Of a stretch of DNA of 64,000 bases, positions 50,967-62,400 are shown one piece after another. Under the pieces are notes generated by a model. The model saw only the letters and a program-made list of their open reading frames with translations. It ran no database searches and was not told the origin of the DNA. Position numbers and translations under genes: made by a program. Source of the DNA: Atopsyche davidsoni (taxonomy: Eukaryota > Arthropoda > Insecta > Trichoptera > Hydrobiosidae). The stretch's first letter is position 1. The number at the start of each line of letters is the position of its first letter. The stretch is taken from the NCBI GenBank assembly GCA_022113835.1, contig JAILWY010000027.1:4280501-4344500 (forward strand), given 5' to 3'.

Positions 50967-51190
50967 TCTTCTTCAACAAGTGCCTATCCTCAGACGGCAC
51001 CATTTCACTGACCATATACACATGCTGGGAAAATAGTGTACATAGTAGGTCCCCGCGTCCTTCTACACCGCAGTTTTATATCAAATGTCTGGGTATTGCT
51101 GCTGCCCAATAGCATTATTATATAACCATTTCCTTTCAAAGCTCTGGCGTTTAGATCTGATACTCCTTCAGCAGGCTATCCTCTACCTCG
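50964..51190 (-). repeat. SINE-like repeat, family A, near full length
   Basis: Plus-strand order: CTTCTTCAACAAGTGCCTAT, CACCATTTCACTGACCATAT, GGAAAATAGTGTACATAGTA, ACACCGCAGTTTTATATC, GCTGCTGCCCAATAGCATTA, CAAAGCTCTGGCGTTTAGAT. Its head matches the head at 49545 in inverse orientation, so the two copies flank the CpG-rich block as an inverted pair. Confidence 0.85.
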
Positions 51191-51424
51191 ACAAAGTACT
51201 TCCAAAGCACATCCTTTCACAATCATTCATGGGAAGAGCGAGGATTAAAATAAAATTAGAAATACTAAGTTGTTTAAAAAAAATAACCACCACCTGAGGG
51301 TGGAATTTTCGTCTTGTTATAAAGATTCTTTGTACTTCCAAATCGCGAGAACATACGTGTGATCTCCTTTGTTCTTAAACCATATAAATAACAGTAAGGG
51401 CCCATCATCAGACCGTTCATGATG

Positions 51425-51785
51425 TATGTCGAGGCTACCATCCAGGCAGCTCAAAACTGCTTCCGCCTTATACTAGGCACCTACTGCACAACCTCAATCA
51501 CCATAATCTGCCCCTAAACCAAGATCCGCCGATCGCTACTCAGACTCTTCACGTCACTGGCAGACTGCACAAGTCCATCAGAGAATCCAATAATCCCCTC
51601 TTCAAGGGGATTGTCGACGACAATCCTCCCCCCGACTCCCTACGTGTCCACTACAGATACAAATTTCCCCATCATATACTCTTCGGTGATAACCTAATGG
51701 TCTCCGACGACTTTCGGGTACTATGTTTAAGAAGGAGCGCCAAGTACAAAAATGTTGGGATGATTATTGTTCCCCATCCTTAGCC
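51425..51785 (+). mobile_element. Jockey-like LINE ORF2 C-terminal fragment
   Basis: Frame 1 reads VEATIQAAQNCFRLILGTYC, like the N-RxILG region after the reverse transcriptase of jockey/R1-type LINEs. After a frameshift it continues LHVTGRLHKSIRESNNPLFK and PPDSLRVHYRYKFPHHILFG, then a stop near 51780. It differs from family B, so a second LINE lineage is present. Truncated and frameshifted. Confidence 0.7.
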
Positions 51786-52106
51786 ATGAAACAATTAAGA
51801 GCATTTACTACTTAATTAATTAATTTACTTTTAAATGAGCTACTGTTTCTTTATGATAACCAGGATGTCTTGAATTATATAAGCACAGTAAAATTATTAA
51901 ATTTACCTAACTGTTCTAAGTTCTAACATTTATTTATTTAAACTCATGCAATGAAGGGTTTTTTAAACATATTTTCCCTAAATAAATCATAACTACCAAA
52001 AACTGAGAAACACCTAAGCCTCATTTTTGTAAGCCCAACAACCTGCGCAGCATCAGGGGATAGAAGTATACGGTATTGTAAAACATAGCCCTAAGAAGTA
52101 TTTTAA

Positions 52107-52210
52107 CTACTAGGTGCGCAACTAAGTTTTTAGGTTTCATACATAGATGGCGCTAACGACACATGTAGTCGACATACATGTCGAAACTTGTGTTTTTTTA
52201 TAGCTTAGAC
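52107..52210 (+). repeat. Possible mariner-type terminal sequence
   Basis: CTAGGTGCGCAACTAAGTTTT followed by AGATGGCGC resembles the 5' end of some mariner elements. No inverse partner was found within 900 bp and no transposase follows. Confidence 0.3.
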
Positions 52211-53204
52211 ACCTTAGAGCATCCTTTAGTTTGGGTGTTCTTATGCTTGAGCCTAAATAACGCTATGGGTTATTTACCATTTGTGCCCCAGTTTGTATAG
52301 AAGGCTTAAGACAACAGTTTGTGACTCGCATTGGAAACATTTCAATATATAAAAATGCGTCAACAAATGTACTTTTATTTTTCAATAAATATAAAAAGTG
52401 TTTATTGTGTCAACAATTTCTTTTAAGGTAAACCGTAATTTGTTTGTTTCTTCGCGTGTGTCATTTACTCAAAAGACAATTTGTTAACTTTGTTGGCTCT
52501 TTGACCCAACACACAATTGAAATAATATCATAATAAAGCTATACGTTGGCAAGGCATGAAAAGTGTACCATTCAGTGCATCTGTACCACGAGTACTTTAG
52601 ATAAAGTTTTTAAAATATTATTGTGCATATTTGTGTGTTTTGAATGTATACCCCATAACACTACTCTAAAACAAACACACACTATATATTGATTTACCAC
52701 TTATCATTTTTGTTTTATTCGTGTAGATTTCATTTAAAAAATATTATTGAGGGAATAGCTCCTAGAAAGGAACCATCTTTCTTTGTTTTTTTTTATAAAA
52801 TGCGTTTCGAATTCGAAATTTTCGGCAGTGTTTCGTACCACGAATCCAAACCACGTAAGACTCTGTTCAAGAGAATGTTTGCGCTAATAGTGTTAACCAA
52901 CTAATGAAAAGTAGCCAAGTGAATATCAGATAATATTTTGTTTCGTTCTAGGAAATAAAGCTCACCAGTGTGCGAGAAGGATGCACACAAATGCACTGCC
53001 AATATTTATAATAACATTCTCAAATATGGTCGGTAAACAATAGTCATACATCAAATAGTATAGAACTACATTCGGAAATAACCCATGCACTGTCCGATAA
53101 AAGCAAGTAAAATATATATAAAATTTAAAAATATAGTTAAGAATTTGTTTCAAGTAAATTTTGTATTTGCCATTTAATAGTAGAAATATTAAAAAATAGT
53201 ATAT
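52211..53204. other. Gene-free stretch
   Basis: No gene recognised. Frames at 52689-52904 and 52962-53321 have no protein motif except that the start of the latter is LINE tail. Confidence 0.45.
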
Positions 53205-53930
53205 TATCTTCTTATAATTGGTGACCATTTCATCGAACATATTTCTATCCTGGTCCAGTCTCACTAATTCGGCTGCACTTCCGACTTCCTTAGTTTCCTC
53301 CTTTTTCTTTCGATTTTTCATCGGAAAATCAGCTGTAAGAAGCCATATTTATTTTTTCAAAAAATACGGCCTATTTTGAAAAACCTTACGCATTCTGTGC
53401 AAGACTCGTTCGTGACGCGGTCAATCCATGGTGCTTTATGGATTCTCCTATAAAGGCTTTTTTTCGCATCGTAGCTGTGTCTCAGCTCCATAAAGAAAAA
53501 CTGAGACCTCATAACATTTGGTGAATCTCAAAAAAATCATTTTCTATGTGTGCTGTTTGAATCTCGTAATACTTTATGTAATCAATTTAAGTATTGTTTT
53601 TAGACTTTGGAAGCCGATGTTGTACGTTGATTGGTTTCTTTGGTGTTGAGCAGATTGAAGCTTCCGGTCTCCATGCTGGGACCACCAGCAGGTACTTTAG
53701 TTTAGAGATACAGTTGGTCCGAGAACTTCATACAGCACTACACATAGAAACAAAATGAACTTTGAGTATGTTAAAAAGGATCCCGTGTTGTGTTATTTTA
53801 CTGGTGGTTAGCTCATTTTAACGCCGTAAAATTCTACTGAAATGTCTCTAGATCAACTTTGACATTTTTGATCAAGGTCCAGGTCTTTGCTCCGTGCGAC
53901 AGTAATGAAGTTTTTTTGGAATGATCCTCT
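53205..53930 (-). mobile_element. LINE (family B) 3' end, interrupted
   Basis: Minus-strand remnants: LLSHGAKTWTLIKNVKVDLE at about 53840-53905 corresponds to the Y-G-E-TWTL region of RTE-like reverse transcriptase ORFs. About 53400-53450 carries the R-x-PWVDRVTN block, then the tail to 53210. The roughly 350 bp between the two is not clearly LINE and may be an insertion. Confidence 0.7.
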
Positions 53931-55674
53931 CGGTAGTGCGCGGAGTATTGCCTAACGAGGCCAGAGTAACTCAAAGTTAGCTGAACTCTTGCAAATAAAC
54001 CGACATCGATTATTCATCGATAAAAACGTTTTAGGATTTTAAATATTTCTAAAAAAATTTTTTTTCTAAATAAAACATCAATAAGGATATTTGCCGGGCT
54101 TGCATGGGTCGTAGATTCAAAATCAATGGCAAAGCAATTCGTTTCGTGCAGAAAAAAGCGTATTCAATAAGAAACTGTAAGATCCTTACAAAGCAATGAG
54201 TAGGAATGACGTTGTAAAGTTTATAATTCTTCGATTAATCGGATTTTCCTCGAATTGTCGTATTCTTTATACTTTTTTCGAGGATTATTTTAATAGAGAA
54301 AAAAACTTATGCATAAAATAAACTGATGGATAAATATGCATTTATCCTTATCAGATAAAAAAAATATTCTTCACAGCGTATAATTAGAGTTTGGATGTTA
54401 TTTGAAATTTATGTCTTTTCTATAATCTTTGAGTATATTTTTGCTACAAACGTGATGCAAACGCATGCAGCGTTTATAATAAATATTTTTTCTCGACTGT
54501 ATTATTATATAAAATGAAACAACTGTAAAAAATATTATTACTTAGATAACCAGAGAAAAGTAAAAGGAGTGAAATATAACGAAATAAAGCAGAATAAAAT
54601 TAAAATATATAATTCCCAAGGAAATAAAAAATATGAACATAATCAAAAATGCATTATTTACAGAAGCTAGATTTGTACTGCAGTGTATATTTGGTATATT
54701 GAAAATGATAATTCAGATAAATAACAGTAATAATAAAATTGTGAAAGGATGATATAAGTAAATACATTTTATTAAAATAGTAAATATTGAAGGTAAGTAA
54801 AAAAAAAACATCGCAAATAATACAAGAGAATCTTGAATATTCTTGTAGCTGAAAGTTTCTGAGAATTGAGAAAATATTCAATGAATCAAATATATTTGTT
54901 GGAAAATATCTTGATTCATCTTGAAAAAAAACAGGTCGGAAATACATGAAGTATTTGGAACCCATTATGTTTTTATAAAAACTCCTACAATCCTGAATAT
55001 TTCAAGCAATTAAATGTCACCTTCATGTATTATAATTCGAAACCCTGAAAATGTGAATCAACAAAAACGGAATTAGGAATCAGAATAAAATTCCAGTAAA
55101 AAGTTTAAAATATTGTGTTTTTGTAATCATAAATCTGTTTTAAAACATTGGATTAAAACTTTTTAGGCGTGAATAATATTTCAGTATAAGTACAATGTTG
55201 ATATTAAATTTAAATGCATGATTTTCCAGCGTGAGGTTCAAGAAGTTTTCTGAAAACTCTGAATACTCACATGTCACTGTCGCTTGGGGCCACTTTCTCG
55301 GTGGCTTGATACATTTTGTTAATACGTCTTTAAAAGAATAAATAATAATTTTATTAAAAATACACATATGAAGTCAGATTGGCTTAAGTTTTAATTACGT
55401 TTAAACATCGTATATGAATAGAATTCATAATGAAAAAAAAAATGTTTAGGAATCTAAAAAAGCCCTAGTAAGGCAAAAGTACACACAAACAAAAAATGTT
55501 CGTAATCTCCTAGCCAATTAGCTATTCATATTTGTTATTTAATTATTAGTTTAATAATCGTAACAAATATTCACGATAATTATAAAATACGTGCATTTTA
55601 CAAACTCATGTTTACAAGCATAAAATTTATTTATTAAAGAATAAATAATATCCGAGAACCACCTGGAGTATATA
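53931..55674. other. AT-rich gene-free stretch
   Basis: Nothing recognised; short chance frames only. Confidence 0.5.
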
Positions 55675-56040
55675 TATTTTTTCCTCCTCAGAGGAAGTTG
55701 GTGACCATCTCATTGAGCATATATGTATCTTGAACCAGAAAAACTAATTCGGCTGTACTCCCGACTACCAACCACTGGCGCGGATTCCGCATCCACGTTA
55801 GCTTTTTCCTTCCAATGCTTCTTTTTCCTCGAATTTTTAACTGGACAATCAGCTTCAGTAACCTTACGCTTTCTTAGCATCGTCAATAGTCCTGGGCGTA
55901 TTCTGTGCAAGACTCTCTCATTTGTGACGCGGTCAACCCATGGTGTTCTAAGGATTCTCCTATAAAGCCACGTTTCAAACGCCTCTTTACTGTCTTAAGT
56001 GTCCAGGCCGAGACTCGTGACATTTTAAGTATTCTTTCGG
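55675..56040 (-). mobile_element. LINE (family B) 3' end, best-preserved copy
   Basis: One open minus-strand frame from about 56010 to 55710 reads EAFETWLYRRILRTPWVDRV, TNERVLHRIRPGLL, then a basic linker (KNSRKKKHWKEK) and SREYSRISFSG, ending in a stop. It is followed by the shared tail GATGGTCACCAACTTCCTCT GAGGAGG. The AFE-W-YRRIL-PWVDR-TNE string matches the C-terminal end of RTE-type endonuclease-reverse transcriptases, so the element is 5'-truncated with its ORF end and 3' UTR kept. Confidence 0.85.
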
Positions 56041-56308
56041 GATTATACAGGCACACCTAGAGAGTAGAGAAAATCAGAGATATATCAATATCCCAATGAC
56101 GTCAATCGTGACGCGAATTTCATCTGAGTACTAATAAGTACCTGATTACGCACTTCAAGTGCTCGACGCAGACAAAAAATAAGATGTTGTCGACTGTATA
56201 CTTCTCACTGATTTGATCGCTCGAACCACCATCGTTGGTGTCGTCAGCAATGCGATCCTCTACACAAACCCTGAGTGATCAAAAATAAACGTATCGATTG
56301 TACAAATA

Positions 56309-56470
56309 GAGAGTACTTGGTGGAATTCCTTTATAATGTTTTTTAGTGAAGTGATATTTTTAGTGTTGTTCACTATGTATTGTTTTGAAGCGAGTAGTTT
56401 CGCCAATATGCTATGTTGGCATCTTCAAGCAGAGTCCAGCAAAACGAAGCATTTTATGACATCAAAAAGA
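56309..56470. repeat. Family C / Penelope-like fragment with hammerhead-like motif
   Basis: Begins GAGAGTACTTGGTGGAATTC. At 56391-56430 (minus) TTGAAGATGCCAA, nine bases, TTGGCGAAACTACTCG forms a GCCAA/TTGGC stem between a TGAAGA core and GAAA, the pattern typical of Penelope-like ends. No reverse transcriptase is attached. Confidence 0.5.
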
Positions 56471-59400
56471 AAATAACAAAATAAATATATAGATATACCG
56501 GTTTGCGAATTGGATAATGGGAATAAATTGCTCAGAAAGTATATGTACCTTTATAAAGTAGGGGTGCTTTAGGTGCGCTCCCTTTCTATACAGGTGCCTC
56601 CCCCGATTTAATATAATCATATTAAATTGGAGTTTTTCTCAATGTGTTATTTGTAGGACATAAATCATGACCGTAAAAGGAAAATAAATTAAAAAAATCA
56701 ATATTAATTTTTGTTATCAAGACTTATTTTAAGGAAACGATATTTTTTAGTTAATGAAAGAAAAAAATCAAAACTTGTTTGTTAAGGATAAATATAAATA
56801 ATATTTTTTGTTTTATAATTGGCACCGCAAGTGTGCACATTGCACATGTGATAAATTGCATTCATTTGCAAGCTCGAAGTAATTATTAGGAAAATGTTTT
56901 AGACTTACTCCATTAATTAATGAGTAAATTATACGCCAACAGATAAATGAAACTAATATTTAATTTTTTTAACACTGTGGAGGTTCTGAAAAAATTTAAC
57001 ATTGAATATACCTGGTCTTGATACTTCAATCAAACACCTATCAAAAATAGTGCTGTAGGATTAAAAATACTAAGAACAGAGCAAAAGTATTATAAACAAT
57101 AATAACTATTAGTGAAAGTAAAACACTTTGTATACAAAGTAGTTTTATTATTCATATCATTTTCAACAATTGAATATTTCTTGCAAATTTAAATTTGTCT
57201 GAGTTGTTTTCCTTGCTCGTATGGTATTTTACTAATCGAATAAATATTTTAATTATATTGTCATCAAACAAAGGTATTTAATGAGAAAATTCAAGAAACT
57301 CTTACTGTAGTCATAAACCATGTCCAGTAAAACAAGAAATACACAGTTAATACAAAATCAAAAGTTGGCATTACAAGATTATGATGTTAAAAAGCCATGG
57401 TTTTTCATAGACCTAATTTATGAAATTGCTATACACCATAGTAAGGTTGGGATAGACTAATCGGCAGTGAATATCGTGTCAAGATCAATTTAGTATTTTT
57501 TTGTTGGTCAGTATAAAAAGTTGATTGTACATATTAAGAATGCACCACATGACTCATAAGTTTTTCTTGCATTCAAATGTAAATTATTTTTAATAATTAA
57601 ATGGCAGTAGCAAACAATTAATAACTTATCACACAGGAAATAAATAAAAACATATGAATAGACCAAAAGACCAATCAACAGTAAATATCTCTGGATGTAA
57701 ACAAAGATCTTCTTTACCAGGTTATCAAATGATAATCATTTATTGATAATCCATGTATTTTATTTCGTATTAAGTCACTGTTTATAAATAAATGATCATT
57801 TAATTTGCGGGGTTTATATCAATGCAATCAAAAATATTATAATTCTTCATATTCATTTATCCAGAGTATATATTTTTATACTTCGCAAAGGATATCAATA
57901 TTTTTTCCAAAATAATTAATATTGATAAAATAACATAGTCAAAACTTCAAATAATTCAAAGATTTTCTTTAGAGAAAACCTTAACTTTATAGGGAAAGCT
58001 TTCCAACAATATATTTATCTTAAGTTCTTATAAATAGGTATAAAAGAAACTCAAATAATAAGCGTTTTTTTTATTTCTAGCTTTATTAATTTTTTACAAC
58101 ACCTTTAATAACTCCTATTAATTTCACAATAAGTTATGCAAACATTCATAAGTTGAGTAACTTTGGAGCTAGCTACAGATAAAGCCTAATTTTCCAAAGG
58201 CGTGTTGAATTACCAAGTAAAATAGCTTTATAAACATTGAGAAACTACAAAGGTACATAATTGATTCAATTCATAGATTTTAACAGACAGAATATAAAAA
58301 AATCTAAAAATATACACGACAACTATAAATCCCAAATGATAAAATACTAAATTACTTTTTTCGTATTGTTATTACAAATAGCTTCTAGATATTTTTTATC
58401 AAGAAGCATAAAAAAATTTAAAACATCAATTTATCACCAACACAATGCGTGAAAAACCAATAACGTTACTTTTTTTCAACATTTTCAATCAAAGCACATT
58501 TAAATATATTTTTACAAAATAAACGATAGAATCTGAATATTATATTTTAAAGTCTAATAAAATACTTCTACCCAACCAATTTTTATTTTTATTACCTATT
58601 CATTTTTAGATAAACACTTAGCATACGTCTGGACCTTGGAGTAACAATCAACAATCACACTACGATCCCTGGACTAGCAAACAACATCATCATACTCACA
58701 ATATTCAGGGATATAATAAAAAGTCTTTAATATTAAAGCGACATCTTTCAGTAGGTAGCACAAAATATTTGTGTAATTCCCAAAACTAATGTGTGTTTTA
58801 TCAATTTTATTGTACCACTGAATATTGTTTTGTATGTAAATATTTATAATTTTTTTCTACCAATTCTCACAGGCTGATAAGTGAACATAAGTTCTGAAAA
58901 ACCAATCTCGATAATATTACATGTGATTTTTTTCAACTGAGTCATGAAATCTGAAAGGATGATACGAACAGACTAAATCAAACTATTCAGTAATTTTAAC
59001 CTTTTCTTGTTTTTATCAGAAGCAAATATTTACTCACAATATATTTATATATATGATTTAAATGAATGATATCGATAAATATTTTAAAGATACATCTAAA
59101 CATTGTAAAATTTATTAAATAGTGCTCATTTTTTGCTTCGCTCAAAGTGGATTCCTTGTGCTACCAAAGAGTCTCAGCTTAATATTCACAATTTTCATTA
59201 ATAATATTTAATTCAAGATTTCTACATACTACTTCTTTGGACAAGAAATACTGTGCGGGCGACACTTCTATTGAGCGTCACTAAACTAGGAAGCCGACCC
59301 TATCTGTGAATATATCTTACAGTTTGACCTTGATATACAACAACAACCCACTATATATAAACAGTTGAAAGTAAACAAAACAGTTTAAGTAAACTGAAAA

Positions 59401-62400
59401 GCGATTGCACTCACACAATGCATTCGCATAACATCACTATGCCTAGCTTAAGTTATCATGAGAAAAAAACCACAATACTACCATGCTTCTTCTTCATATG
59501 AATTGTTAAAACCTTAAACTATCACAAATGGGCAAACACCCTAAGCTAATTCAATTCAATGTTTATTTTACCACAATAATAATATAAAGAAATTATGATA
59601 AGCAGTAAGTACTTTCATTTTATGTCTTAATATCTATAATGACATTTATTTTAAAACCTTATCAACTCACAACTTTGCTAGAATTGGTATATATCTAGGA
59701 TTTGACTGAACCGTCCAAAATCCATAAAGCGGACACACAGAATCAAGCGTGACATTATTCACATATAAACTAATTAACTGATGCATATTGAAATAACTAG
59801 TACATATTTTTTCTGCATAGACAACATCAATAATCAATTCTCTAGAATGTATGACAATACACTAACAACACTTCAAAACCCTTACTTTTGTAATGATGAT
59901 CTGCGATCTGTTGATTGCATCAATATGTCTTTCTATTGTCGGTATATACTTTTATTGTCGTTTACTTTCACAAATGAAATTTGATAGTGAAATTTTTGAC
60001 AACCCTAATAACATTAAACAGTTTCAATATTACATGTTAAACCAAGATTATATTATAAGCATTTGCAGTTTGATCAATATAAAATGTTTTGAAGATTTGA
60101 AGGAAACCTTGATTAGGTTTATCTTAAATATTTATACAAACCTTGGTTATCATAATTACACGAATAACAATATTTAATGTACTAGACAAAAATCTACAAG
60201 TGATGATAAGAAAGTGCAATCGCAAACCAATGCTTACATATTTGTACATACACACTCTCAAACACACACTCACACTCACACATACACACACACACACATA
60301 TATATATAGAAAAAATTACACATTAAACCCACTTTTATAGAGAAGTAACTCCAATAATTATTTGAATTATCTCACCAAAATGTGATAAAAATTATCATTA
60401 AAAAAAGCACTAAACAAGCTGGCGGTCTAAAAAAAAAAATTATGTGTGGCCACGACAATTTGGAAGCTGAATTTTTTATAGGAAAATCAGCGTATTTCTC
60501 AAAATGCCAATAACTTTTTTCGGAGAGTGTGAACAAAGCATTGAACTCAGTTTTTTTTGTGTATTTGAGGTAAAAATTAAAAAAAACACATATTCCAGAT
60601 AAAACATATTAATGTTTTGTCAGTTTGTTGAGTTTCAATATATAAACAGTTCTCTTACGGGAGATGGCCAAGTAAAAAATCAAAATTAATTTATCATTTA
60701 TTAATCTCTTAACCTGAAATTCTATTGTTCGATATACTAAATTTACTTTCCATATTGAGAATTTCTATTACTCAGAATATGGTTCTACAAAATGGGATCC
60801 AAGAAAATCTCAGAGGAGCAGAACTTACTTATCCCTGCAGACACGTTAGTACTTTAATATTGGCAAATGCTAGGTATTCTATGCTGATCGTAGTTCGAGA
60901 GAAAATATTGATAAATTAATCAGAAGAAGAGACCAAACTCTTGACAATATCAAACCAAATGCAATCTAATACAATAGAATTTGAGTTTGAGTTGTTACAA
61001 AGCTACAAATACCTGGTCGCTTCAAAATAAGCACATGTGAAAGTGTGAAATGTATTTTATATATTATTCTATAATAAACCATAGCATTATTTCATATTTT
61101 GAAATAAAAATAGAGATAAGGAATATTGTTAGTATTTATTACTGTGAATATAAATTGCAAGATAGCAAGATTATATAAAATAATGCAATTTAATCTTACT
61201 CCACACATATTGCTACTACACGTAATACACAATTTAATATATTTACATATTTGATAACAGTTTGATAGGCTTTCATTAATTTTAATAACTACAATTATAA
61301 TATAACATAAATATATTTACACGTAAACTAAATCAAATCGAGACATTCATAGATAAGATGTTCAAAAAAGACAAATATGATTCAATTGTACATTAAATTA
61401 AAATATATAAAGTAGCCGACAATTTTATAGGAGGTTTAAGAATTTCTAACAAATCAGACATTATTATTGAGTTTTTCAAAGTTTGCGCTGTACTAATTAA
61501 AATTCATTATATTTTCTTATAAAATGACGCTTTTCCTACCAAATAATTTTTAAAATTCAAAATGATTTTGTGATGATTGTGTGTTTCCGCAAAGTGAAAA
61601 GCTTCATTTTTTATAAAATTGAGGTGTAAGAGCAAAGTTCTTTCATGAGAAGAAATTGACAAATATTACTGCTTCTCAATTTTCAATGGAATATCAATTT
61701 TACAGTAAACTTATGCCCGTTATGATATTATGATTTTGCAATTGACAAAATGATATGATGCGTGAAAGCATTTTACGAGGTTTTTATATAATATATTTGT
61801 ACGTTCATCAGACTCTTTAAGAATTAAGAAGTTATTAATAATAAAATTTACCACGAAACTTACAAACGATAGGGTGAACCTTTAGAATTCAATATCTTTA
61901 AGTTTAATGAATTTTGAGAGCTCGGTCTTCAATTTAATAACATAGATTTATTAAGAAACAGATGATTTTGTCGTAACTGTTTCCCAAATGAAATTATTCC
62001 TTGCTGTTATGGATACCATTATTAGAATATGTATTAAATTCTATCTGGTAGAAGAAATGTAATCTCATAATATTTAAGATGTTAAAAGTTAAAAAGATGG
62101 GATTTGAAAATATGTGCACATTAAAAGTTAAAAGACTTTTGGTACATTTTATGGATGATTTTATGAAGATTAAATCCCAAAAAGTTTAATCTTAGTACAT
62201 TGTACTTTTAGAAAATAGCGTAGTACATATGTTTATGCTGACAAATTAATTATTAATTGACTGAAAATTACAATTAAAGTTAAATATCATTTAAATCAAA
62301 CTAAGCGTGCTTACATATAAATATGTGAAAACACATAAAAGATTATTACAACCATCCTAAGATTCTATATAACATAAGAATGCGTAGACATTGATATTTT

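Noticed and set aside
57126..57141. 16-bp perfect palindrome
   Set aside because: Length is within what chance gives in 64 kb of AT-rich DNA; no context.
59893..60177. 94-codon plus-strand frame overlapping another at 59781
   Set aside because: Ile/Asn/Tyr/Leu-rich composition typical of chance frames in A/T sequence; no known domain.
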